This document shows positions 13,763-22,205 of a DNA stretch of 37,799 bases, one piece after another (the first letter of the stretch is position 1; every line of letters begins with the position of its first letter). Position numbers and translations under genes: made by a program. The notes beneath the pieces are model-generated. The model worked only from the letters and a program-made list of their open reading frames with translations. It did not search any database and was not told where the DNA came from. The DNA comes from an uncultured Sutterella sp. (GTDB lineage: Bacteria; Pseudomonadota; Gammaproteobacteria; Burkholderiales; Burkholderiaceae_F), in contig CASDQM010000036.1 in assembly GCA_949282745.1 (NCBI GenBank), positions 1 through 37,799 of the forward strand, read 5' to 3'.

Positions 13763-14281
13763 TTTTATTGTTCTGACAATTCTTCGCTGTTCTTCGATAG
13801 GAGGTAACGCCAATGGTGTCTGTTCTGTTTCTTTCTTAGTGATGTGAATCATTGTGCTCCCCCTTCCTGATGTATTTTTTAACTTCTCAGCCATTGACAG
13901 AAGCCAAAAATATAACCATTCTTTGTCCACGTATTCAGAACAAAGAACTTTCCAAATGTGATAGTGATATATGCAACGACCTCCATTCCAAATTTTAGGG
14001 CCGAATGAAGCTGACCACGCGAATAATAAATCATTGTTGTCGCAATATTTATTTGGCTCTAATTTTAAATCCGAGTAATACCAAGAGCTATTTGTAAAGA
14101 AGTTTCCTACTCGCAAAACGGGTACTCGGCCTGGGGCCTTGCTTAGTAATTCCGATTTTGAGTACGCCCTTCCATTTAAAAGAGTGGCAACGTTCGATAA
14201 TTTTACCCATTTCCATTTTCTAGGGGCGTTAAAAGGAATGTCCTTAGGTTGCTCTCCTATGATGTCCGCTTCAGGTTCGCG

Positions 14282-14300
14282 CTCTAGCTGTGGAACGAGC
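14282..14300. repeat. inverted repeat 2, right copy (silent cassette central)
   Basis: Reverse complement of 13129-13147, perfect over 19 bp; similarity continues through CGAACCT (14273-14279). Confidence 0.9.
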
Positions 14301-14944
14301 TTCCCTCGTATCGCTTTCTCTAAACACAATTGGCAGAGATGGTCGTAAAGAGGTCCTAGTAACTCCTTATAGGCTTTCTCGGCTTTATCAATTTGATTAA
14401 AAATTTTTTCAAGCTTTTCAACAAGGCGGTACTGTTCCTCCATTGGTGGAATGGGAATCAGCATCTTCTTTAAATGCGTTGAGCCAAAGTGTTTAATTGT
14501 TGTTCCCGTCTTATTTGCACTTATCTGTTCTTTAAAACATTCTGTTTTTGCAAAATATTGAAAATATCTAAGATCTAGAAATCCTTTCGATTTAAATCGA
14601 ATGATTCCTGTGTATGGGATTGCTCCCACCGCTTCTTTGCCGACGACACAAACTTTGTCGAGAGAAGCGCTGCTACTGACAAGAACATCTCCAGCATCTA
14701 ACCTAAAGTGGTTCCATTTTTTCTGAACTTTTTCTGGATCTAGATAGTTGCAACCATCTAGCGTTACTTCATGGTTAGCCATTCCTGCAATTCTTATAAG
14801 AGGAACGCCTGTGGGGCGAAAATCAGTCTTCATTATTCCAGGTCCTTCTTGAAAATATAGGACATCGGGAATTTTTGCCCAAATCCATTTTTCAGGAACT
14901 AAAAAAGGAATGCTTGATTGGATTGCAATGGTTTGACTGACAGA

Positions 14945-14963
14945 AGGTTCGCTCTCTAACTGA
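14945..14963. repeat. inverted repeat 1, right copy (silent cassette N-terminal)
   Basis: Reverse complement of 12481-12499, perfect over 19 bp. It lies in the open but start-less 5' part of the silent cassette. Confidence 0.9.
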
Positions 14964-15073
14964 AGGACTGTTCTTTCTATGTGAAATCTTGTCGTTGATG
15001 CTGTGCCCCTGATCTGATGAGAGAGTTTATGCGTATGGTATCATGCTGTTTTTTTTATCATGGTACTTTTTGA

Positions 15074-16117
15074 ATGATTGCTGTTTCTCTTTTTCGTGAA
15101 GTTGGATGCTCTGTAAGAAGATTTTTTAAAATAAGAGATGATCAATTTCCTCGAGATGTACAAAATTTATGGCCTATCTGGATTGGAGAATATGCAAAAA
15201 TTAAGGCCTGGTCAGACAAAAGATGGTTTGAAAGGAGAATGACCTTAGGACAAAAATATGTTTTCCCGGTTATTGGGGCGTATAAACCTGCTCAAGTAGC
15301 ATCTGAAGATGTTGTCCAGTGCATGGAAATCGCGATGAAAAATACCGTGCATACGCATTTGAAAGTCCTTGTCGCGTTGTCGCAATTTTTTAGATGGTGC
15401 ACTACAAAGGGATTGATGAATCCGAATCGACGACTTCCGACAGACATCGATTTAATCGAACCCTATTTGGGAATGCGTCTCCGAACCCCCGTCTCTCACC
15501 ATCCGGCAATTGATTGGCGCGAAGTTCCCCGGTTTATTGCTTCTCTGAGCGAAGAGAGAACCGTTAGTTCACGTGCTCTTCTTTTTCTGATTCTTACGGC
15601 ATCTCGTTTGCAGTCGGTTGTAGAAGCTCAATGGAAGGAATTTGATTTCTCGTATTCGGAATGGAACGTTCCGGCGAGTCACATGAAAGGTAAACAGGGT
15701 AACAACCGACCCCATGAAGTTCCTCTGAGTACGCAAGCCGTACAGTTGCTTCAGGCGATTCGCCCGGTGCAAGTTCATGGAGAATCTCTCGTGTTCACCA
15801 AGACGGGTAACTCGCTTTCAGGGACGGCACTTCGCAAACTCATTCGTAAATTGGATGAGGATTCGCTTAGGAACGGAGGAAACGGCTTTCGTGATGTCGC
15901 ACACGACAATCGCGTTGCGGTGACTCATGGGTTCAGGGCGGCGTTTGCCACTTGGGCGCAGGAGACCGGAGAAGACGTATCGGTCATCGAACTCTGTTTG
16001 GCTCATGTGGATTCTACGGACAAGCACAACGGTGCCTACCGGCGCGGTCGGATGATGCAGAGAAGAAGACTATTGTTACAGCGTTGGGCCAACTATTGTT
16101 TCAGTGAAGTCCGATGA
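15074..16117 (+). CDS. tyrosine recombinase without arm-binding domain (347 aa)
   Basis: Site-specific recombinase of the P4-like integrase branch. The core-binding domain covers about 30-125. The catalytic domain keeps the expected residues: Arg178 (LTASRLQ), Lys205 (SHMKGK), His285 and Arg288 (THGFRAAFATWA), His311 (LAHV) and the nucleophile Tyr322 (GAYRRG). The N-terminal DUF4102-type arm-binding domain usual in phage and island integrases of this branch is missing. A stop codon (15071-15073) directly precedes the ATG and no ribosome site is evident, so the gene may be 5'-truncated or poorly translated. It sits 111 bp beyond the right-hand hsdS repeat, so it is the obvious candidate for hsdS inversion; island integration is the alternative. 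Confidence 0.87.
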   Translation: MIAVSLFREVGCSVRRFFKIRDDQFPRDVQNLWPIWIGEYAKIKAWSDKRWFERRMTLGQKYVFPVIGAYKPAQVASEDVVQCMEIAMKNTVHTHLKVLVALSQFFRWCTTKGLMNPNRRLPTDIDLIEPYLGMRLRTPVSHHPAIDWREVPRFIASLSEERTVSSRALLFLILTASRLQSVVEAQWKEFDFSYSEWNVPASHMKGKQGNNRPHEVPLSTQAVQLLQAIRPVQVHGESLVFTKTGNSLSGTALRKLIRKLDEDSLRNGGNGFRDVAHDNRVAVTHGFRAAFATWAQETGEDVSVIELCLAHVDSTDKHNGAYRRGRMMQRRRLLLQRWANYCFSEVR

Positions 16118-16160
16118 ATTAAGGGGTTCAGAGGCCTCAGATGCCTCATGGAGAATCAAG

Positions 16161-16183
16161 GGGGGGGCTCGCAATCTGCCCCC
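16161..16183 (-). terminator. possible terminator between recombinase and flavoprotein C
   Basis: GGGGGC (16163-16168) pairs with GCCCCC (16178-16183) around a 9-nt loop. Neither strand shows a clear T-run, so it is weak evidence for a boundary between the two convergent genes. Confidence 0.3.
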
Positions 16184-16257
16184 ACATCAACCTGCTTGGA
16201 AACAGAAGATTTCATAGCGCTTCCCGATTCCTCGGCAGAATGGTCGAGAAAGACAGT

Positions 16258-17703
16258 TTAGTTTTCTATCGCCGCACTCTTTCCCGCAATCCGCCCGAAC
16301 ACCGCGCATGCGAGCGTCCCGTTGCCGCCCGGACGACTGCGGCCGTGAATGCCCCCGACCGTTTCGCCGGCGGCATAGAGCCCCGGAATCGGTCGGCGGT
16401 TGCGGTCGAGCACGCGGGCTTCTGCGTCAATGCGCAGGCCTCCCTCGGTGGAATGAACGTTGAGGCGTTCCTCCCCGAAGTAAAAGGGCGGTTTTTCAAT
16501 CGTCTGCAGGAGTGTCTGCTTGCCGAAGTCCTCGTCCTTTCCCGCTCTGACGAAACGGTTGTAGCGCTCCACCGTCTCCTGCAGAACCCGCGTCTTACAG
16601 CCGATCACGTCGGCGACTTCGTCGAGCGTATCGGCTTTGCGGATGACGCCCGAAAAAAGCTTGCCGGAGAATTCGTTGTTCTTCACCGAGGCGGAGTCCG
16701 TCAACACCCACATGCGCCCGTCGGGGAGGGCCCGCATCGCGTCCCGCAACGTGGACCAGCTCGCGCCTTCGTTCACGAAGCGCTTGCCTTCGGGCGTGAG
16801 AAAGATGTCGGCGCCCACGTAACCCGTAACCCGCCCGCCGAGATAGGGAACGAGCAGAATCGAATCGGTTTGCGTGAGGTCGGCACCGACGGCCTCCGCC
16901 ATGAGAAGACCGTCTCCGGTCGCGCCGTCGGTGAGCCATCCCTTGGAGTTGGCAGAGGTTTCCATCCCTTCGGTGAGGCCTCTCGCCCACTTCTCGCGAA
17001 GCGTCACGTTGGCGCCGAACCCACCCGTGGCGAGGATCGTGGCGTTGCCGCGCAATGAGAAGTCTTCTTTCCCGTTCTGGGCCGCTCGAACGCCCGCAAC
17101 GCCGCATACGCGTCCGTTTTCGAGAAGGAGGCGTTTGACGTCGTGCTGCAGCAGGACGGTGACGCCGAGACGATTGGCGCTTTCCAAGAGCGCCATGACG
17201 TAGTCGTACCCCGCCCGAACGGGACTGGAGACGTGGGCCCGCTTCTGCATGGAGGAGAGCGACTCGAATACGCGGTCGGACCAGCGTACGCCGTGCTTTT
17301 CAAGCCAGTTGACGGCGTCTTCCGAGTCGGCGGCCATGATGCGCATGAGTTCAGGATCCCCCTGAAATTCGCCGACCTCGAGAGACTGTTGGACCATCAG
17401 TTCGACCGAATCATTGATTCCCTGCGGCCTCTGGCGCTTCGGATCCACGGCGTTGAAGTAACCGCTCGACATGATGGAGTGACCGCCGATGAGCGCGTCC
17501 TTTTCCAAAAGTGCGACGCGTCGGGCTCCCGCTTCACGGGCCGCCACGGCTGCGGAGAGACCTGCCAGGCCCGCGCCCACGACGATCACGTCCCACCGGT
17601 CGTGGACCGGAGCAGTTTGCTCTTCGGCCCGCACCGCGAGTACGGGACAAAGCGCGGCGAGAGACGCCGTCAAGAAACCTGAGACAAAGACGCGGCGCTT
17701 CAT
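16258..17703 (-). CDS. exported fumarate-reductase-like flavoprotein C (481 aa), regulated by the adjoining two-component system
   Basis: Leader KRRVFVSGFLTASLAAL with an AVRAEE cleavage region, FAD fold VVGAGLAG (residues 41-48), GGHSIMSSG, ATGGFGAN, and C-terminal GLYAAGETVGGIHGRSRPGGN. Unlike the A/B/G/H group it keeps a His in the HxTxGG motif (NVHSTEGGLRID) and the Arg of HGxxR. The Fcc3 catalytic Arg position reads NEGASWSTLRD, with Trp at the aligned site and Arg four residues later. A fumarate- or urocanate-type reductase for a carboxylated enoate is plausible, but the substrate is unknown. It starts 1 nt after the response regulator stop and has AAGGAG at 17710-17715, so it is the last gene of a kinase-regulator-reductase operon. 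Confidence 0.88.
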   Translation of the reverse strand: MKRRVFVSGFLTASLAALCPVLAVRAEEQTAPVHDRWDVIVVGAGLAGLSAAVAAREAGARRVALLEKDALIGGHSIMSSGYFNAVDPKRQRPQGINDSVELMVQQSLEVGEFQGDPELMRIMAADSEDAVNWLEKHGVRWSDRVFESLSSMQKRAHVSSPVRAGYDYVMALLESANRLGVTVLLQHDVKRLLLENGRVCGVAGVRAAQNGKEDFSLRGNATILATGGFGANVTLREKWARGLTEGMETSANSKGWLTDGATGDGLLMAEAVGADLTQTDSILLVPYLGGRVTGYVGADIFLTPEGKRFVNEGASWSTLRDAMRALPDGRMWVLTDSASVKNNEFSGKLFSGVIRKADTLDEVADVIGCKTRVLQETVERYNRFVRAGKDEDFGKQTLLQTIEKPPFYFGEERLNVHSTEGGLRIDAEARVLDRNRRPIPGLYAAGETVGGIHGRSRPGGNGTLACAVFGRIAGKSAAIEN

Positions 17704-17704
17704 C

Positions 17705-18352
17705 TCAGGCTCCTTGAGGCGAGGGGAGTTTGTGAAGGAGGTTGGCGGCGGCGAGCGGAGAATTCACGTCGAGCTTGATGAAGGCGTTCGAGCGGTACAT
17801 CTTGACGGTCGTCACCGAAATGCCGAGTTTCTCGGCAATTTCCTTGTTCTGCAGTCCTTCGATCGCGAGGTCGAGCACTTCCCGTTCGCGACCTGTGAGG
17901 CTGAGGAGCCGCGCTTCGATCTGATGGATTTCCCGCTCGTGCGCAAAATCGTTCATGGAGTCGTCCACGGCCTTTCGAACCTTTTCCAAGAGGACCTCGG
18001 GTTCCACGGGCTTTTCGAGAAAGTCGAGCGCGCCGTGCCGCATCGCGTGCACGGCCGTGCCGATGTCTCCGTGGGCGCTCAGGAAAATGATCCGGAGGGT
18101 TGAGCGGCGCATTTCGAGGAGGCGCTGAAGTTCCAGTCCGGACATGCCCGACATGCGGATGTCGAGCACGAGGCAACCCGGACGCGCCAGGTCGTCCTCT
18201 GCGAGGAAGGCTTCGGCGCTTTCCCAGGTGCGCACTTCGGGAAGAAAGGTCTCGAGAAAAAACTTCTGGGACCGAAGAAACTCGACGTCGTCGTCCACAA
18301 GGCGCACGAGCGGTCGAACAGCGGCGCCGTCAGGCATGTTGGGATGGCTCAT
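17705..18352 (-). CDS. FixJ/TtrR-type response regulator (215 aa)
   Basis: Receiver domain at about 15-130 with acidic pocket VDDD (19-22), phospho-acceptor Asp64 (LVLDIRMSGMSG), the switch Ser in LSAHGDIG and the Lys of EKPV. A LuxR-type helix-turn-helix follows (SLTGREREVLDL, NKEIAEKLGISVTTVKMYR). It should bind DNA when phosphorylated by the adjacent kinase. Its start overlaps the kinase 3' end by 23 nt and its stop lies 1 nt before flavoprotein C, so the three genes are co-transcribed. Likely targets are its own operon and perhaps the divergent gene at 20418. I used the ATG at 18350-18352; an in-frame Met six codons in is an alternative. Confidence 0.93.
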   Translation of the reverse strand: MSHPNMPDGAAVRPLVRLVDDDVEFLRSQKFFLETFLPEVRTWESAEAFLAEDDLARPGCLVLDIRMSGMSGLELQRLLEMRRSTLRIIFLSAHGDIGTAVHAMRHGALDFLEKPVEPEVLLEKVRKAVDDSMNDFAHEREIHQIEARLLSLTGREREVLDLAIEGLQNKEIAEKLGISVTTVKMYRSNAFIKLDVNSPLAAANLLHKLPSPQGA

Positions 18353-20198
18353 GAGAGGATTCCTTATTCGAGTCGGATTCAGATTTGGGTGCGGGGAAGA
18401 CGACGCGGGCCGTCAACCCGTTGCCCTCCCGTCTTTCAAAACGAAGCGAGGCGTCACTCATCGCCGCGATTCGGCGGACCAATTCGAGACCGAGGCCGAG
18501 CCCTTCTTCCTTGACGCTTACGGGCGAGGTTTCAAGGCGCTGGAGTTCGGCGTCGGTAAGTCTGGGGCCTCGATCGCTCACGGAAACGCTCGGCGTCGGA
18601 GCAGAGCGGATTTCGATGAGGATTTCCGGCGTCTTCACGTTTTGCTGCGCCTCGGCCGCATTGCGGATGAGGTTGAGAACGAGAAGTTCCAACTCCAGTT
18701 CATTGCCGAGCACCGTCACGTCGGGATCGGCGGACACGGTCGGAACGATTCGGCCGCCTTCGCCGCTTCGCCAGACGAGCACGGCTTTTTCCACGATGCC
18801 GTTGAGTGAGCACGGACCGAGCGGTGCGTTGCGGCTTTTGGCATAGCGTCGGACGCGGTCGACGATCTCGGAAATCCGCTTGGATTCCGTGCGGATCTTC
18901 TTTAAGGCTTCGCGGCATTCGGGACGTCCGTCGAGGAGATCGGCCATGCGCGCGGAAAGGGCCGCGGCGTAGTTCATGACGGAGCCGATCGGTTGCTTCA
19001 GTTCGTGCGCGATCATGCTCGAGAGCTGGGCAACGGCGTTGAGTCGTTCCGTTCGCGCAAGATGCGCCTGCAGGCGCCGCACGAGTTCCGCATTCATGTC
19101 CCGTTCCCGCAGGGCGGAAGAGAGTTCCGCGGTGCGGCGGCGTACGAGCAGACGCAGTCGCCATTCGTTCACCAGAACGGCGAGAAGGAGAAAGAGAGCA
19201 ATCGTGAGTTCGGTGCGAAAGCGCTTGAGAAGGCCTTCGGGCGAAAAGTCCCGAAGAAACGACCAGGGTCCGAGCCGAAGTTCTTTGTAGAGGTCGTTCA
19301 ATCCGCGCAGGTCGATCGTCGCCCACCATTCGAAGCCGTTTGTCTGCGGCATGGTGAGAAGCGCAATCGTGACGTCCCGCACCATTTCGGGCGAAGCCCG
19401 CTCGAACGACGCGACGATCCAGTCCGGATAGAGCGCCGTGGAGTGGCGGCAGGCAAGCCTGTCGTCGGATTTTTCGTTCAGTGCGCGCAAAAGGCCCGGC
19501 GCCAGCGCGTGCTTGGCTTCGAGTTCTTCGATGAGGCAGGCGGGAAAGATTCCCGCGTCAATGCTTCCCTTCATCAGGGCGCGGATGATGTCTGGGAAGG
19601 GGTAGAGCAGAAATCGCTCCTCCCGAAAGAAACTTTCCGGATCGTAGCCCTGCCGTTGAATTTCTCCCTGTGCGGCCAGCCATCCGTCGATGGAGTCGGG
19701 AAAGCCGGCTCCCACGGTTTTTCCCCGCAGGTCGGCGAGGGTCCGCACGTCGTTTCGGTCGGCCCGCACCACGAAGACCGATGCGACGGAACGGGAGGGA
19801 TCCTGCGCTTCCGCCCGCTTTCTCGTCGCGATGTGCCGGAGACCGAACGTCTGCGCAAGACCGAGATAAACGCCGCTCGGCGCAATGAGGAAATCGGGTC
19901 TGGTTCGTTCGATGTCCGAGCGGGTGTTGACCGCGGAAAGGGTCTGAATGTCGATCGCGGTGTCGGGGAGCGCTTCGGTGATGCGGTCGATCGTCTGCAA
20001 AACGAGCGACGTTCGGACCGCGGGATCCAGCGTTTCCAATACGCCGATCACCGCTTTCTTTCCGGAGACGTTCGAAACGACCGGTGCGGGTTCGGTTTCG
20101 GAAGACGCGGCTGTCGACGGGCCGGGAGTCCCCGAGAAAAGGAGGACCGCGGCGAGAGTGGCCGGGAGCGAAAGGAGAAGGAGCGGGCGTCGACGCAT
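18330..20198 (-). CDS. TtrS-like sensor histidine kinase with PhnD-type periplasmic receptor (622 aa)
   Basis: A signal anchor (MRRRPLLLLSLP) leads into a PhnD-like periplasmic binding domain at about 45-310. A transmembrane helix (about 328-346), a coiled linker and a HisKA domain with phospho-His398 (IAHELKQPIGS) follow. The ATPase domain has its N-box at NLIRNAAEA (about 509-517) and G-box GLGLGLELV. Two receptor cysteines, Cys221 (FPACLIEE) and Cys250 (LACRHSTALYP), recur in the other two kinases of this window. The start at 20198 is preferred because the signal sequence begins there; the frame is open to 20291. It heads the operon with the regulator and flavoprotein C, and is divergent from flavoprotein D. 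The ligand is not predictable. Confidence 0.9.
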   Translation of the reverse strand: MRRRPLLLLSLPATLAAVLLFSGTPGPSTAASSETEPAPVVSNVSGKKAVIGVLETLDPAVRTSLVLQTIDRITEALPDTAIDIQTLSAVNTRSDIERTRPDFLIAPSGVYLGLAQTFGLRHIATRKRAEAQDPSRSVASVFVVRADRNDVRTLADLRGKTVGAGFPDSIDGWLAAQGEIQRQGYDPESFFREERFLLYPFPDIIRALMKGSIDAGIFPACLIEELEAKHALAPGLLRALNEKSDDRLACRHSTALYPDWIVASFERASPEMVRDVTIALLTMPQTNGFEWWATIDLRGLNDLYKELRLGPWSFLRDFSPEGLLKRFRTELTIALFLLLAVLVNEWRLRLLVRRRTAELSSALRERDMNAELVRRLQAHLARTERLNAVAQLSSMIAHELKQPIGSVMNYAAALSARMADLLDGRPECREALKKIRTESKRISEIVDRVRRYAKSRNAPLGPCSLNGIVEKAVLVWRSGEGGRIVPTVSADPDVTVLGNELELELLVLNLIRNAAEAQQNVKTPEILIEIRSAPTPSVSVSDRGPRLTDAELQRLETSPVSVKEEGLGLGLELVRRIAAMSDASLRFERREGNGLTARVVFPAPKSESDSNKESSHEPSQHA

Positions 20199-20230
20199 GC
20201 AAGGAAAACTCTGTCGAGCGGTGAGAACAC

Positions 20231-20278
20231 GATATTGTCGGCGAGAAGATATTGGCTTGTCACCTCCCGCGGGAGGTG
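20231..20278. promoter_or_regulatory. direct repeats and an 18-bp palindrome between kinase 1 and flavoprotein D
   Basis: GATATTG occurs at 20231-20237 and 20248-20254 (17-bp period). It is followed by the perfect palindrome CACCTCCCGCGGGAGGTG at 20261-20278. They lie in the 219-bp divergent intergenic region and are candidate sites for the response regulator(s). Function is inferred from position. Confidence 0.5.
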
Positions 20279-20417
20279 CGGAATTCTCCACCTGCCCGGG
20301 GGGCTGACGAAGGGAGAAAGGTCGGTTCTAAGCTCACCGCATCGAAAGTTCGAACGCCGTACTCGACAACAAGGCCGCCGCGCATCGAACCGACCACTTT
20401 CGCAAAGGAGATATCAA

Positions 20418-21947
20418 ATGATCGCTTCCCGCCGCAATCTTCTCAAACTCGCCGGCACCGCTCTCGTCGGCACGGCCGCTTCCACCGCTTTCGGTGCCGT
20501 GCAGCGTTCGAGCTTCAAGAATTTCGACGAAACCTACGACGTCGTGATCGTCGGGACCGGTTTTGCCGGTTTGACCTGCGCTCTTCGCTGCAGCGAACGC
20601 AAGCTCAAGGTGCTCCTCATCGACAAGATGACGGTTCTCGGGGGCAACTCCCTCATCTGCGGCGACAACTTCGCCTGCCCGGGCAATCCCAACCAGGCCA
20701 AACTCGGCGTGAAGGATTCGCGCGACATCTTCCTGAAGGACTGCCTCACCGACGGTCTCGGCATCAACCACACGGAACTTCTTGACGTCATCGTCAACCG
20801 CTGCAACGACGTTGTGGCGCTCCTTCGCAAGTACGGCTGCGTCGTGGACGACGCGCATCTCGGCATCAGCAGCGGTCACTCCGCGGCGCGCATCATCGAA
20901 TCGACGACGAGCGACGGCTCCTGCTACATCCTTCCGATGCTCGAAGCCCTCAAGAAGATGCCGAACGTGACGATCCGCAACCGCACGAAGATGGACCGCT
21001 TCGTCGTGGACGAATCGGGCCGCGTCGTGGGCATCGCCGCGCGCACCGACTACAAGTTCGATTCGAAGTTGGCGAGCGACGACGTCGAAAACCAGTCCGG
21101 CAAGAAGGTGCTCTACGGTGCGACCCGCGGCGTGATGCTTGCGGCGGGCGGTTTCTCGCGCGACACGTGGTACCGCAAGGTGCAGGATCCGCGCGTCCCG
21201 ACGACGATGGACTCGACCAATCAGCCCGGTGCCACGGCGGGCGCTCTCTGCGCCGCGCTCGACATCGGTGCGACGCCTGTGCATCTCTCTTGGCTGCAGT
21301 TCCTGCCGTCGTGCAATCCCGACGAACCGGGCTACGGCATTTCCGCCAACTTCATCGAACACGCCTGCTACCGTTACGGCATCATCGTGAATCCGAAGAC
21401 CGGCAAGCGCTTCATCAATGAACTTGCCGGCCGCCTGCCCAAGACCGAAGCCATGTTCGAAGTGATCGGCAACGATGAAAACTACCCGGTCGCCATCGGC
21501 GACGCCGATGCGGCGGCCGCCGTCAATCCGGCCTTCCTCAAGGCTCCGCTCGAAAAGAAGACGGTCAAGGTCTTCCAGACCATCGACGAACTCGCCGACG
21601 CCTTCAAGATCGACCGCGCCGCGCTCAAGGCCACGATCGATTCCTACAACGCCGCCGTGAAGTCCGGCAAGGACGAACTCGGCAAGCCCATGGACGTGAC
21701 GAAGGGCATTCAGATCGCCAAGCCCCCGTTCTACGCCGGCCGCGTCTGCCCGAAGATCCACCACACGATGGGCGGCGTCCTGATTTCGGAAAAGGGCGAA
21801 GTGATCAGCATGGCCACCCACAAGCCGATCCCCGGGCTCTTCGCGGGCGGTGAAGTGACGGGCGGCGTGCACGGTGCGAGCCGACTCGGTACGGTCGGCA
21901 TCATCGACGCGCTCACCTTCGGCATGGTTGCCGGCGAAAACATCTGA
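20418..21947 (+). CDS. Tat-exported fumarate-reductase-like flavoprotein D (509 aa), most canonical active site
   Basis: Twin-arginine leader ASRRNLLKLAG, FAD fold VIVGTGFAG (residues 43-51), GGNSLICGDN, AAGGFSRD, and C-terminal GLFAGGEVTGGVHG. The start at 20418 follows AAAGGAG by 7 nt; the much longer open frame upstream (from 18993) is antisense to the kinase and is rejected. It keeps all three hallmark substrate elements of flavocytochrome c fumarate reductases: RFINELAGR with Arg at the catalytic acid position, IHHTMGGV and VHGASRLG. The usual GGN after HGxNRLGGN is changed to GTVG. It probably reduces a carboxylated alkene such as fumarate, urocanate or an acrylate. It has two-component genes on both sides and carries no haem, so it needs a separate cytochrome donor. 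Confidence 0.9.
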   Translation: MIASRRNLLKLAGTALVGTAASTAFGAVQRSSFKNFDETYDVVIVGTGFAGLTCALRCSERKLKVLLIDKMTVLGGNSLICGDNFACPGNPNQAKLGVKDSRDIFLKDCLTDGLGINHTELLDVIVNRCNDVVALLRKYGCVVDDAHLGISSGHSAARIIESTTSDGSCYILPMLEALKKMPNVTIRNRTKMDRFVVDESGRVVGIAARTDYKFDSKLASDDVENQSGKKVLYGATRGVMLAAGGFSRDTWYRKVQDPRVPTTMDSTNQPGATAGALCAALDIGATPVHLSWLQFLPSCNPDEPGYGISANFIEHACYRYGIIVNPKTGKRFINELAGRLPKTEAMFEVIGNDENYPVAIGDADAAAAVNPAFLKAPLEKKTVKVFQTIDELADAFKIDRAALKATIDSYNAAVKSGKDELGKPMDVTKGIQIAKPPFYAGRVCPKIHHTMGGVLISEKGEVISMATHKPIPGLFAGGEVTGGVHGASRLGTVGIIDALTFGMVAGENI

Positions 21948-22033
21948 TGATCCCGGCGGGGACGACGCATCCGTCGCTCCCGTCGAGATCGGACGATAGA
22001 GTCCTTATTCCAGGGACTCTCCTTCGGTGATCG

Positions 22034-22071
22034 AACGGGCTACTCGGGTTTTTCTCGGGCGGCCCGTTTTT
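22034..22071 (+). terminator. rho-independent terminator after flavoprotein D
   Basis: AACGGGC (22034-22040) pairs with GCCCGTT (22062-22068), and the stem runs into TTTTT. A second hairpin, AGAGTCC/GGACTCT (21998-22020), lies just upstream. Confidence 0.6.
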
Positions 22072-22205
22072 GCAAAGGTCATCCGGACGGCAATGGCAAG
22101 CGCACGAACGGTCGTTTCGTCCCGGTTCCGCAAAAACGAGCATGGGAAAAGATGGGGACTTTGCCGTACGATCGTTCGCATCCACTCGGGGAGGTTCGTT
22201 TTCCC

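Noticed and set aside
15005-15073. TATCATG direct repeats (about 15039 and 15058) as recombination sites
   Set aside because: Only 7 bp and direct; too short to support beyond chance, although they lie in the recombinase upstream region.
18993-20417. N-terminal extension of flavoprotein D by about 475 codons
   Set aside because: The extension is antisense to kinase 1 and lacks domains, whereas a twin-arginine leader and AAAGGAG site mark the true start at 20418.
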